A stretch of 64,000 bases of DNA from NCBI RefSeq assembly GCF_016920785.2, contig NW_024609839.1, positions 20,709,085 through 20,773,084 on the forward strand, given 5' to 3'. Both the position numbers and the translations under genes were made by a program. This DNA is from Ixodes scapularis. Lineage: Eukaryota > Arthropoda > Arachnida > Ixodida > Ixodidae. Under the pieces are notes generated by a model. The model did no database searches. It was given only the letters and a program-made list of their open reading frames with translations, and had not been told where the DNA came from. This document shows, one piece after another, positions 9,671 to 21,800 of this stretch (positions are counted from its first letter, which is position 1; each line of letters starts with the position of its first letter).

Positions 9671-9754
9671 ACAAGAGCCGTGACGTCGCAGGTAAATTGG
9701 CAGCGCCCAGAGCTGCGGATGCGAGTTTGTTCGGTGCGCGGCAGCCGTAATGTG

Positions 9755-9793
9755 CAGCGGCTTTCCGACGATGATTTCGTCGGAAAGCCGCTG
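9755..9793. repeat. Perfect hairpin, 17-bp arms
   Basis: CAGCGGCTTTCCGACGA (9755-9771) is exactly reverse-complemented at 9777-9793 across a 5-nt loop. Confidence 0.88.
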
Positions 9794-11980
9794 TATAATG
9801 TGAAAATATGAAGGAATGTGACTTTATACCCTTTTTGCGCAAGATCGTTCTGGATCATCTGGATATTAACACCTGTGAGACAGCATCCGCCGTACCGGTG
9901 CTCGGATTCGGGATATGTTCGAGGATCGATAGAACTTTGAGTGGCTTTAGCATAAAATTTTCGAATTCTCTTAGCTTTGTTTGAACGTTGGAATGTCTGA
10001 GAATCGACGCGAAAGTTATACGTCGCGTAAGGGACTATAAAGAAGTCGTTTCAGGCCTGCGTCACAGAATAACCATAGTAACTTTTAGCGAGGAAGCTCC
10101 TGCGATCTTTAACACTTTGTGCTAATTGACGACTCTACATTAGATTGCTTTTCTTCCTTTTTTGGTGAGGGCGAAGTGCACACTTATTTTCAGCTACGAG
10201 GATGACGTTTTATGGAGTGTGGGGATGAATAAATCGTTGCAGGCACCTGCTTCGAAGCTATTCGACTTGCAATAAGAACAACTGTTTTGGTGTATGCATA
10301 GATTAACTGCACCTTTTTCTCTTTCGTAGGATTTATTGCAGCAATACTTTTTTTCATCAAGACTGCGTTGCATTAGTCGGTCAATTATTTACTTGTTCTA
10401 ATTACCTGGATAAGATGATTCATATTTGTGTTCATCCCTTGCCTGAAGAGCAGTCTTGTTGAAAAATGTTGACCATTCCTTTCGGTTTCTTCAATAGCCT
10501 TTTTTTGAAAAGTGTGGGTTGCCTATACTTCGTATCATTGTAACTTGGAAAAGGGCAACTGCCACAGCCCCCTCGAGCCAATCAGAGAGACAGAGCGAAG
10601 GTGTGCGACAAATCTGTGCAGACGAGCACTCTGAATGACATGTTGTCATGTGCCTCTCTCCAACGTGCATATTGGATCACCGAGACTGTAGCCTTTGCGG
10701 TTTGCCAAATTGTGATGAAACGAATTACAGTAGCTACTACACGAATTACCCCAGGCTTTCATACTTTGGAAATTTGTTCGACAAGAATGTTATGTCCGCC
10801 ATCACTGTGAACTCGGCTCAGCGCCTATTGGACTCGAATGCTGCATTAGCATTCGATGTGAACTGGGGCCCATTTGTGTGCTTTAACAAAATGGTGACAG
10901 TTGTGTTGCTTGATGGGGTTCTGCAAAGGGTCTATTGTGTCATACCTATAGGAAGTGTCCCGCTATATAACAATGCATCAACACATTAGATTAAAGTATA
11001 TGCTCAGAGGTGTGTTCAGGAGAAGTGGAATGAGTGCAGCCGAATGGAACAAGTCTGCCAGTCTGGTATGTCCCATTACTTAATATTGAAGGGTCAGAGA
11101 TTCGAGTGTCCTCAAAAGGACCTGCGCGTGTGGCGAACACAACTCTCGGTGTATAAACTCTCAAGGCGTAAAGGCAAGCGGAAATAGGTTTATCTGGTTA
11201 GTGTATCAAACATGTTTATTTCCACTGGATTACATAATTATTGATTCTTAGTTAATGGTTCCAGAACGAGTTCTTTCTGCGACAGTTTCCTGTCAGGCGT
11301 CCAGTCGTAATAGCTTTATACCTTGTTGTGGGATGACGCTCCTGGCACGTCGGTGTTGAGTTTGGTCGAGTAGCAACTTTGACCGACTGATGCCGTCTTG
11401 TAATCATGCGTCATGTGCCCCCACTGACATCTGGTGCACTGAAGCTGCAGGGCTGAGTTTTCTGCATCAATGCAGCAAGCTCGGGCATGTATTGCTTATG
11501 TGGCTGTGTCTTTTGCTGTACCGTTGACTTGATAGCTGGCAACGATGTTTGTTTGCTATCCAAGCCATTTCACTTCCATTTCGTAATGGAGATTTGTTCT
11601 GCATCCCATGACCAATTCAACTTGTGCAAGTCTTGTGTGGCAAAGTGAAGTCTCGTGATGCTTGTGGTCCACTTTTGAGAGCAACCAACCATTCTTTTTG
11701 CTAAGGTCACTGAGCGGCATTCTCCCTCAAAGTTCAAAATTGTGTGCTTCGTGGCGAGGACACAGATAATTAGTGTCAGCGAATTATTAGGTATTGTCCT
11801 TGGACGACAACCGACTCTAGATCAACTTTCCTTGCATTGCCGCTCACCTGCTTTGTCGTGCTTACCTCCCGTCCAGATGAAGTAGATCACGAGCTTCGGG
11901 GTAATGTCGGCACCAGGGACAAAGACCGCCGAAGATTATCCTCAATCTTCCCCGGACGCTCGTCGAGACGTCGTCGAGGT
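9794..11980. other. Gene-free stretch
   Basis: There is no supportable gene. A 113-codon plus-strand ORF at 10648-10989 has no recognisable domain and sits in ordinary DNA. The lower end may hold undetected decayed protease sequence of the Gypsy relic that follows on the minus strand. Confidence 0.4.
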
Positions 11981-11989
11981 TTGTTCGAC

Positions 11990-12960
11990 ACGAACCCTTG
12001 CATAGGTACGAGCACCTCAAGTAGACATGGTCGGCCTCATGCAGTGGTAGCAGAGTGGTTTTCGGTCGGCCATTCGCAGTACCTCCGTTTTCTTCGGTGT
12101 AATTTGTTCAGCGCGGACCTACACTGGTTCTTCCCGATGTCGGGAATGCTTCGGCGTTGGAGTGTTTCGTTGAATTGGCATTGAATAGTAACAGCTAGCC
12201 AGTGGTGGTTGTTGTGACTTTGTGGCATAAGTCGCTCTCGTTTCGTCAGATGCGGCTTCGCTCGAAGAAGTCTCCAGTTGAAATGCCTGTCGAACTTCTG
12301 AAACAATGTCGGCGATCAAAATAAAAGCCGGGCAACTGATGGCAGGAACTAGCTTCCTTACCTCCTCCCCGACACCGTAGTGAATGATGTCACGGATGCC
12401 TGGGGGGCTGGCGTCGAAATTGCAGCAAGACGACTCGAGTGTCGCGACGCTGGGGAGTTGTTGATAGTGACATGCTCGGGCCTGCAGTGTACATTCAATG
12501 TTAGAAGCTTCATTGATATGAACCCTTCGACTGTTGTTGTGGGGTTGCGGACAAGGCTGCTGAAGGTGTTGTCCCTCACATATAGAACATGGGATTCTTT
12601 GCTTCTTGGCTTCTGTAGCATCTGCAGGGTTGGCGTGTGCTCGATCAGAAGCAAAACATCCTCCACGAAGGTGGTGACGCTCTCGTTGGGGCCGTGTCCT
12701 GGACAGAATCAGGAATTCGGCTCTCTCTCGTCAATTTTGGCTGATGAACATGCACTTCAGCTCACTCTTGCTAACTTCCCACGACGTTAAGGAGGATTCG
12801 TGGTTCTCAAACCAGTGCCTCGCAGTTTCTTCCATGAGAAGTATAGGTTCTGCAGGAGCTGGTTGTCCATCTACCCACTGTGGCGGGCGACACGGTCATA
12901 TTGTTCAATCCAGCCCTCAACGTCTTATGCACCTTGCGTGAAAGGGCATCAGAGTGCAAG
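11990..12960 (-). pseudogene. Ty3/Gypsy gag relic
   Basis: Read on the minus strand, pieces in shifting frames make a Gypsy Gag. Near 12832-12740 METARHWFENHES-type sequence (codons from ATG 12832) corresponds to the gag core. Frames near 12666-12358 (GLVRNPTTTVEGF; ISTPAPQASV) and near 12319-12119 (DIVSEVRQAFQLETSSSEA) give the middle. Near 12055-12005 CYHC, then after a one-base shift EADHVYLRC, forms a broken CCHC zinc knuckle. The family resembles Gypsy gags I know from tick genomes. It carries several stops and frameshifts, and no LTRs or pol were found beside it. The amino end may extend to about 13015. Confidence 0.6.
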
Positions 12961-13734
12961 GTGCGACGGGCGTGCAAACGATGGTGGGAGGGACGTGGTT
13001 GGCTGATACAGGTTTGTCATTGTTGGCTAAGTCAGCTTCGGTTTTTTCTGGCAAACGACCTAATTCCGGTGGTGCTTGCTGGTAGCAGCGACTGGCTTGG
13101 ATTTCAAGTTCTTCGTGGTGTATTTCCGAGTTTCGTTTTTGTGGTACTCGCTCGTCTTGCGGTTTTTCTGCCGGGCTCGGGATAGGACTTGGTTCACGGC
13201 TCGCCGGGTGTTTAACACTCGGGATAATGTGCCACCCGTGTCTTGTTATCGGGCAACTCGGCTGGGCAGCCGCTAGGGTACACACAGAGTGAAGGGCTAT
13301 GGGTAAAGTGCGCAGCACCTCCACCAGAACATACAATGACAGCTGAGCATGGCGTGGAACTTTCCAGAATAGTAAATATTAATAGAAAATAGGACTGGAG
13401 GAAGCATCCGTGACAATTAAACAAAACAGACAGAAAAGAGTATCCTGACCACTAAAGAAGCTGCACTGCTTTAGTGGCATTCTGTCCGATTAAATCCTCT
13501 CCTTCGGGGTCTGGCGACTGCCGTGGACGAGCTGAACTGAAATCGATGCGAGACCACTTTTCTGGTAATGAGCCGCTGCAGACTGTCTTCGCAACGCGGC
13601 GTGAATGGGTGGACTGTGTAGGCAACACGCGCGATGAAATGTCCATACAGCTTGCAATTCGCGTAACGAGTGTTGGTGAAACTTTGGTGTCGACGAAACG
13701 TGCGACAGACCAGCGGAATCAACACCGACTGCAA

Positions 13735-13968
13735 CACCTGTGCTCCGTGAAGATGCACGTCTACGCCAGAACAATTTAATAGGCAGCACAGCATCACCTA
13801 AAGCACGGCACAGGAATTACCAGCTTGAAGGCAGCTCTTCGGCACACCACACACCTGTGCTCCGTGAAAGTTCACGTCTACGCCGGAACAATTTGGAAGC
13901 AGTACAGTATCATTTAGCACGGCACGGGAACTACAAGCAGCAAGGCAGCTCCCCGGTGCACCGCACAA
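13735..13968. repeat. Tandem duplication, 117-bp unit
   Basis: The unit starting CACCTGTGCTCCGTGAA at 13735 is repeated from 13852 with scattered substitutions (CACGTCTACGCC(A/G)GAACAA, GCACGGCAC(A/G)GGAA, CCAGCTTGAAGGCAG against GCAGCAAGGCAG). A 133-codon ORF (13740-14141) runs through both units only because 117 is divisible by three. I do not regard it as a gene. Confidence 0.8.
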
Positions 13969-14429
13969 CTAAAGTGGGCCTTCGGGCACTTGAACGAAGC
14001 GGCACCACGATTGCACACTGCCAAGCACGACTCACGCAATTTCCGTCGCTAAACTGTGTATCCAAGTATATTGCACACGCTTTACTGCAGATCTCGAAGG
14101 TTCCGATGGTCAACGAGAGCACAGAAAAAACGTCGCCTTAAATTTTATCCTAGCGGTATCCGAATCAATCCGAGGTCCGAGTAACGTAGGGCAGATTCTT
14201 CCGTGGCAATATCTCCGTCGGTCACACCGTTCCTCCGTATTTTCACCTTGTACCTACGTCAGACACCACGCTGAACTCTGAAGTCGCTGTCGACCGGCCT
14301 CATATGACGGCTTCTGCGTCTGAAACCAACCCGCGGAGACGAAAGACAACCAACAAAACATCTGAAAAGCTCCGGCTCAGCTGGGGCCAGCCGATTCATG
14401 GGCGCTGCCATCTTTCCTGTGACGTCACG
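13969..14429. other. Gene-free stretch
   Basis: I recognise no element or gene in this mixed-composition DNA. Confidence 0.45.
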
Positions 14430-14545
14430 CATTTGGTTGGGTCATGTGACGTGTCGTAAACTTTGCGTACAATGGCAGCGGCCTTAGGGGGGTCACTTTC
14501 GAGTGTAGACCGGAACCCCGGTTTATCGCTCTAAGCCCCTCTACC
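14430..14545 (-). repeat. Dispersed repeat R1, copy 2 (inverted)
   Basis: This is the reverse complement of the 9573-9670 repeat. On the minus strand it runs GTAGAGGGGCTTAGAGCGAT..ATAAACCGG..GCCGCTGCCAT..TACGCAAA..GTCACATGACC. Confidence 0.6.
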
Positions 14546-15625
14546 TCGTTGGGTTTCATGTGTTGTGCTCTTCCCGCCGCCGTGTAAAAGAGAAACACAA
14601 GGTCGGGAAATCTCTTGCATGAACGCGAGACAAACACGTATTTTTTTCGCTTCACTTAACTATTTAGACGCCACACAAACGCAAGTGATGCGGGCAAAAA
14701 AAAAAAAAAACTACCACCCTTTTGCCATTTACGTCACCGACAAGCGACAAATTTAATTTTAAAATTTGGATCCAGGTAGTGGCTCTTTATAATAATCTGG
14801 AAGACTTAAAACGCAAAAAAAAAAGAAGCACGGACGAGATAGAAACGCTTACAACACGGACTGAAGCTAACTTTGAAAATGATTTAATCGAGGTAGTCGA
14901 ACCGGCACACAAGCGTGAAAATTCGTGCCTATCTTGCGTACCCTTTGTGATATCACGAGGGGTTTGTGACGGATGTGTGCTGGTTCGGCTGCTTCGATTA
15001 TATCAGTTAAACGTTGCCAGAGAGCTGCCAGTCAAGGTTGTGTGTGTCTCTTCCTTGCCCGCGCTTTTTGCGCATTTAAGTCATCCAACAAATTTAAAAT
15101 GTAGGTTTATATTTTTTTAAGTGCGCCTTTTTAAGCTCATATGATTTATAAAATCTCTAACGATTGTTTCCAAACTTAAAGAAAAACCAAAAAAACATTT
15201 CGACGCTGGCGTTGCCAGTGGCCTATAATTGATAGATGTATGAAGACCATATTTGTTAAAGTATTAAATACTGGTACAAAGCATTGGTCTCTCCTTCAGA
15301 CCTGCGAGCCAGGCTACTCAGCCCCAGTCAAGAAGATGCCGGAACGCTTCATGTACATCGTGAACACGGGAACGAAAACCATCTTCACCTACGTCAACGA
15401 GGAGACGATGCAAGAGAAAGGGAGAACATTGCACCGCCTCTCTTGGGGCAAACAGACCGGCAATCAACAATTTGAATCATACCGCGTTGGTAGGGAGCCA
15501 TCGCACTCCTGTCAGAACAAGCAACGCCACCAAGTTATAATGTTCGCGACAAAATATTTAAAATGCCTGTAGAGCAGAGTATACTATGGCCGAGTTTTTT
15601 TCGATAAGCTTAGCAACCCCTCCTG
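14546..15625. other. Gene-free stretch with one short ORF
   Basis: The only notable frame is 15240-15572 (110 codons), with a repeated NTGTK word near residues 10 and 42. I recognise no domain, and there is no splice or promoter evidence. Confidence 0.4.
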
Positions 15626-15635
15626 GTGGCACCTA

Positions 15636-15850
15636 CGGGGCCTAGAACGCGCGTTCCGACCGGTGTGTTTGGCGTCCTACTCCACCCGTGCATAAAAAGA
15701 TGGTCCAGAGGTAGCAACAAACGACGTTGCAAAAAGCCGAAGGAGTGTCGTGCTGTTGGATGTTGCAATCCTATTAAACGTAGAATAAAAAAAAAATCTC
15801 GAGAGAAAGCGATTGTGGCGGTCGTTGCGGCACCCAACTCGTGGCTACAG
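15636..15850 (+). repeat. Dispersed repeat R2, copy 1
   Basis: It aligns with 46945-47160 through GGTGTGTTTGGCGTCCTACT, CATAAAAAGATGGTCC, GCAACAAA, GGAGTGTC(G/A)(T/C)GCTGTTG and a (G)TCGCTGTCGT(C) block. A 100-codon ORF (15626-15928) crosses it here, but the frame is not kept in the other copy, so a protein is not supported. Confidence 0.6.
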
Positions 15851-16045
15851 AAGATTCCGTGGGCTGTCAAGCTGGAGGGCGACATGGAGCAGACCAGGCG
15901 TCTGCCACATCCACCACCACTGCTGTAACACCGCCAGGATCGCGGCCGACGGCATTATAGTTCTTTGACGTCACCAGGCGGAAATCGAGGGACCATGACT
16001 TAGCGTATGCGTTCCAGGCTTCTCAAGACTAGTCCATTGCGAAGC

Positions 16046-16243
16046 GAAAGTACGTCTGCTTCTCTTGCAGGGGCTGGGGTGACGTCAGAACGTCGAGCTC
16101 TGATTGGTTCTGAATGGAGGATAGTGGGTAGACCTCGAGGTAGCTTGCTTTGAGGTCTATACCCACTATCCTTCCATCAGAGCCAATCAGAGCTTGTCGT
16201 CTTTCTGACGTCACCGCCACTCCCGCGCAAGAAGCAGACGACT
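16046..16243. mobile_element. Foldback element, family F, copy 2 (uninterrupted)
   Basis: Imperfect arms 16046-16138 and 16156-16243 are reverse complements. They share CGTCTGCTTCT, GCAGGGG, GGTGACGTCAGAACG, CTCTGATTGG and ATAGTGGGTAGACCTC. The loop is only about 17 nt. There is no ORF. It shows what copy 1 looked like before Gypsy-1 inserted. Confidence 0.85.
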
Positions 16244-17600
16244 TGCTGTCCGTATAACAAAGCAGATGACCGATCACGCACGGCGATAATGATTTTGAGC
16301 AGCGACTGAACCGTGAGCAAACATGGTGCGGTAAAACTGATGTTGTCTCATATTTCTTGCAGATAAGAATAAGGTCTGATGTTTTGTTTTGTAAGTAGGC
16401 TGATATTTCATGGTGGCCGAGGACTGATTGGGTCTCGCGTAATCTGCTCGTATGCGGCGTTACTTTACATTCTTTGGTCTAGGTGAGGAAGTAGCAGACC
16501 TGTCATCAGCAAAGCTTGTTGGCTCTCTTGGCTGTACCTCTTTTCAAAAAGTCATATGCACACGACCCATATCCCATAACAAAGAACTGTTTAACATATG
16601 TGCATCTTTTTTAGTAAACAACGCAGAGATTCATTCGATGTCTGGCCATGGTTGTCTACCACAATGTCTTTAAAAGATGGCACATAAATGCCATGGTTTT
16701 CTTCCACCCGTTTTTAATAATTGTCCAATCAGCAATAATTTAATTTATATGGGACCAACGACACAGAAAATAACGTGCGTTTTTAATACGTGTAATTCGC
16801 GTATAAAGTAAAGGGGATTGTTTTGGATTACTTAAAATTGTAAAAGTCACCGGCAAAAGTTTTATTTTAATATGTTTCTTTATGTGGGTTCTTTGCGTGG
16901 CAATATGGAATATAGGTCATATGGTTACAAGCGCTTTTTTTAGTCGAGTACCGACGGAACATATCGGGGAGGGTGTAGCATGAAAACCACATGTGTGCGC
17001 CACAGCGTCCAGATGTCAATAAAGTTGAAACGACATTAGCAGCGGAATTCTGAATTTCGGGCGAATCATGTAATTCAAAATTTCCCCAATGTTTTTTTGT
17101 TTTTTTTAATCTTTTAATTTGCATTGCCTAACTGTGTTATGAACTAAATTATGCTAATTATTGTGTGTGCGTGGGTTGGAGGAGGGGGGAGCGATGCAGA
17201 CAGTCCAACCTCATTTTGGCGGCCTTTTGCATCTTATAAAGAAATGGATATCAACATAAATTTGAATCGATTTGATTTTGCTGACATTACGTTGCGCATA
17301 CTTACTGTTTCACAACAATTGCAAAACATTTCTTTCTTTCTTTTTACCGGATTGGTTTCTAATAGCACCAACGTCTTTCTTCTATAGTCAGTTACAGGTT
17401 AAGAAGGTAGCGGCAAATGCCCCTCAAAGGGAATCGGATATCCCTCCGCCACCTTCGCATCCAATAGCGTCCCACCGTTCCCGTGACGTCGCGGCCAACG
17501 CGCGAGGAGGGACTTGCCTTTCTGTACATATTTGCTTTATCTTTCGACTTTGACTTAGCATTGTGGAAGCCACGAGAGGGAGATTAGAGTTCTCCCCCAC
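16244..17600. other. Gene-free AT-rich stretch
   Basis: No gene or repeat is recognised. Short ORFs here have no domains. Confidence 0.5.
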
Positions 17601-17706
17601 CGACGGAAACAAATACGACTTTCGGGGATTAGCTTCCCCCCCGATGGATACAAAGGCTGCTTTCAGGGGCTCGGTTCCCTCTCCGATGAATACAAAGGTC
17701 GCTTTC
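17601..17706. repeat. Tandem repeat, 41-bp unit
   Basis: Units beginning CGACGGAAACAAATACG, CGATGGATACAAAGG and CGATGAATACAAAGG start at 17601, 17642 and 17683, each 41 bp apart. The last is truncated. Confidence 0.75.
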
Positions 17707-18491
17707 TTAAAAAAGTGGGATCGGAGACAAGTTGGAATTTATTGAAGCGGAACAAGGAGCGTTTCCAGTGAACTCTTCTTTCGACTGCGGAGAGATTTGA
17801 AACGGGCGCATCACACTTGTGGGAGGAGCCTCTCCTACCTTCTTGACTTGTAACCGACTATAGATGAATCTCAGTTTCAAGCAGCTTTCCTATCCAAATC
17901 GCGGCTGGGCGCTTTTAGACCTCGAGGACGACGATTACATGGATGTCTGCAAACGAAGAGCCTTCGGCAGGGTGTTTGCGGTAAAGGAATATCTGAAATA
18001 GAACACAACAGTTTCCCTCAAATTAAGGGTCGCATTGTTAGCTCTCACGAGAGTCTCTATGTTCATTACGCCGCAGGGGCTGCAGACGGGTGGCATGTGG
18101 GTCGGACTTTGTCCACTCTCCACTTGTATGAAATAGTTCATAATCATCTACGCGTAAGGAAACCATTTTGGTACCACCAGTTTAAAGCGAATACCAGGTT
18201 GTTTAATCGAGGAGCTACTCAAACTAAAAATGGTTTTGTAATCCCCAAACTTTACTCTATCCGGCATCCTATTCAATATTTCTAAATTCAATAGAGCTAT
18301 TTGAGAAACGGCTAGGTTACGTGATACCGAAACCAAATGCTTTACCATGGGAATGCAGGACACTCCCCGAGAATACATCCAAAAAAGACAACAACGAAGA
18401 ACCGCGGAAACACGCCCGTCAACCACACCAGTTTTTGAGCCGTCGCCTTGTCACGTGATGTAGCGGCGAGAGGAAGAGTGTCGGGCAAAAG
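17707..18491. other. Gene-free stretch
   Basis: No supportable gene. The last five bases (AAAAG) are the target duplication of Gypsy-2. Confidence 0.45.
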
Positions 18492-18674
18492 CGTCGCGTT
18501 ATCGCTTGCGCCGCGCGCGTGGCGCAAGCGATAACAGCCGCAGGAATGACGCCGATCTTCTCCAACTCGGGGTAGAAGCCAAAAAAGCCCCGTTTATTCC
18601 AGCGTCATCACTTTTATAACAGTCAGGCACGTGACCGCGATACACCGAGCGGCGTCACATGCGCTACCGCCACA
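18492..18674 (-). repeat. Gypsy-2 3' LTR (183 bp, 13-bp insertion)
   Basis: This LTR matches 22898-23067 but has 13 extra bases (near 18521-18533) containing GCAAGCGATAA. The insert is the reverse complement of the neighbouring TTATCGCTTGCGCC, so it creates a hairpin at about 18499-18534. The outermost base is C instead of T, so the terminal TG is lost. Confidence 0.88.
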
Positions 18675-18697
18675 TCTCCTCTTTTTTTTCTTTTTAT
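18675..18697 (-). promoter_or_regulatory. Gypsy-2 polypurine tract
   Basis: On the minus strand AAAAAGAAAAAAAAGAGGAG directly precedes the 3' LTR, as required for plus-strand priming. Confidence 0.8.
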
Positions 18698-18840
18698 TTA
18701 CAATGGGTCTTTCACTGAACACATTCAAGGATCATAATTGACAACAAATCCGCACAGCCACCATATTTGACAATAAACCCACACAGCAGTCGTATCTGAC
18801 AGCAAACTTAGTCACAAAAAACGGGCAACTCGAGCAACAG

Positions 18841-21800
18841 CTACTTCGCTTCGTAGCGTTCCGGTTTTCTCACTTGGCGACCGTATCGTGACACGTAAGG
18901 CGAGGTAGGCAACGGAGGTTGAATCCTACCGTTTTCAGATAGATCGCCCCCTTTGCTATCCCCTCCCAGAACTTCAGTGGCGCTGCGGTCTTCGCCGCTA
19001 GGCTCCCGGTTCTCTGGTAACTCGTAGCTTCCCTGTGTGCCTTCCGACCTGGTCTGCTGAGGGGACAAAAGAACCAGCATCTTGCGGTTCCTTTCTAAAA
19101 GCACCCCCGCGTGAGTCTCTACCACGAACGACCTTGGCCTATTGGCCGGATGGAGGACTGTTGCCTTTTGCTTATAGTCCTTTACCCATACTAATACACC
19201 CGGCCTCAGGGGTGGCAACTGTCGTGCGGCATGCCGACGATTGAATTGTCGGCGCTGCTTCTCTCGAAAGGCCTGGTCCCGCCTGCGGACCTTGTTCAGG
19301 TTGAGCTCTCGGGGCAACAAACTTCGTGGGTGCAGCGGAAGCGTCGTACGCAGGCGCCGGCCCATCGAAAGTTCCGCCGGGCTTTTCCCAAGGGGCCCTG
19401 GGGTGTCCCTGTAAGCTAGCAACGAAATATAGGGGTCACGGGCCTTTATAATCAAGGTTTTAATCGTTTTCACCATTCTTTCTACCTCTCCGTTTGCCTG
19501 CGGATACCTAGGGCTCGATGTCACGCTGCGGAAGCCGTACTCGCGTGCAAACAACTTAAACTCCACAGATACAAACTGTGAGCCATTATCGGAAACTACA
19601 ATCTCCGGTATGCCATGCCTTGAAAAAAAACTCTTCAGGTGCAATATGACACTGGCACTTGTCAACGATGTCAACAGAGCGAGCACAGGGTATCTAGAGA
19701 AGTAGTCAACGGCAACCAAATAGTGAGATCCCTTGATCTGGCACAGATCAACACCTACTTTCTGCCACGGCCTTTGTGGCGTTTCCGTCAGAATCATGGG
19801 TTCCGAGTTCTGCTCTCGGTGTTCAGCGCATGCTGTACAATTGGCTATCAAAGTTCCAAGCTGAGAGCTTAACCCGGGCCACCACACTGACTCTTGAGCC
19901 CTAGCTCTGCATTTACCAATGCCTTGATGACCCTCGTGTAACTGCTGGAGGACGTCGTTTCGGAGCTCTTGAGGGATTACCAACCTTCTCCCTTTTAGCA
20001 GCACTCCTTCGCATACAGTTAATGCAGACCCCTCCTGCCAGTACGGCCTCAAGACCATTGGCACTGACGAAAACTTCGGCCATCCTTTACGGCTCAAGTC
20101 AATCAAGCTTCGACAGACTTCATCCTTTTCCTGAGCTTTCTTAACCCGTTCAAAACGGTTATGTTCGATGATGCCGGGTACGCAGCCTTCCACGTATTTC
20201 GTGACTTCGCTAACAGTAAGCGAATTAGAACAGGCTGGCGTTCCCCGCAGGGGAGCCCTTGACAAAACATCGGCAGTTATGACACTCGTTCCGGGTACAT
20301 ATTCAACCACAAAATTGAAACGCATTAACCTCATCCGGAAGCGCTGGATACGCGGAGGTAATAAGTCAATAGGCGACTTCCCCAAAAGCGTGACTAGTGG
20401 TTTGTGATCGGTCTCGAACACAACATCAAGTCCCGTGATGTACCCTTCGAAACGTTCCGCCGCCCATGTCAAAGCTAAGGCTTCATTTTCTATCTGGGCA
20501 TATCGTGACTCGGCTGGAGTTAACGATCTGGATGCAAAAGCAACCGGACGTCGCTCTTTGTTTGGGTGAATCTGCAACAGAACCGCCCCCAACCCGAAAG
20601 ACGACGCGTCAGCGGAAAGAATCGTTGGGTATCGAACATCGTAGTTTGCCATGACCCTTGGCGAGCAGATAACGTCCTTGATATACGCCAGCGACTGTTC
20701 CTGAACAGGCCCCCAGACCCACTCGGAATCTTTCAAAAGCAACTGACGTAATGACTCTGCCTTCGAAGCCAAGTTCGGAATGAATCTGGCAAGATGATTT
20801 GCCATTCCCAATAGCCGTCGCACCTCAGAGACATTCTCAGGAGTCTTAAGCTCCTTTATGGCGCGAACTTTCTCTGGGTCTGGCTTAATGCCCTCATGAC
20901 TCAGCTGAAAGCCCAGAAAAGAAATTTCTGTTACTCCGAAGCAACATTTATCTTTGTTCCGAGTGACGCCAGCTCGCCCGAGTCTGTCCAAGGTTTGACG
21001 CAAACGGTCATCATGCTGGGCTCTGTCTTTGCCGAAAATTAAAATGTCATCCATCAAGTTTATTACCCCTGGTATTCCCTCCAGTATTTGCGCCATTCTT
21101 TTTTGGAAGTACTCGGGAGCCGAGGTTATTCCGAACGGCAGTCTTTGGAAACAGAACCTTCCGAAAGGTGTAATAAACGTAGTAAAAAGTTCGCTGTCGC
21201 GTGACAGCTTGACTTGATGGAAGCCCGAGTTTGCGTCGATTTTGGAGAAAACCGTTGCTCCACTTAACATTCCCATACTGTCATCTACAGTGGGTAGAAC
21301 GTAGCGCTCCTTACGCACGCATTTATTTAAATGCGTTAAGTCGACGCAAATTCGTACCGCACCAGACGGCTTCAAAACAGGTACTATGCCCGCGCACCAG
21401 TCCGTCGGTTCGTTTACTTTTCGTATCACTCCATTCCGCTCCATTCGCTCCAGTTCTTGCTTAACCGCGTTCCGTAATGGGAGAGGCACCCAACGCGCCG
21501 TATGGATCGCGAACGGAACCGAGTTGGGCTTTAAGTTGATTTGGTACTCTCCCGCCATGGCACCCAAGCCACGGAACAGATGCGGGTAGCACGCCTCAAC
21601 AGACTGTTTTGACGTGACCAAGTCGACGAACTTAATCACGCCCAGTGCCTCGATAGCAGGGAGCCCGAGAAGAACGGAGTGCAACCGAGAGACTACATAC
21701 ACGGTTTGCTGTACGGTTCGGCGTTTCCACTGTATCGTGGCAGTAAACTTGCCCAGAACTTTCAAGCACTCGTTACTGGGACCGGTCAGCGTGATATCGG

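Noticed and set aside
12030..12110. tRNA-like gene
   Set aside because: GCAGTGGTAGCAGAGTGG looked like an A-box, but no acceptor stem or B-box pairs with it, and the minus strand here encodes a Gypsy zinc knuckle.
15626..15928. THAP-type zinc-finger gene
   Set aside because: Cys residues do not fit the C-x2-4-C-x35-50-C-x2-H pattern and the frame is not conserved in the second copy of the repeat.
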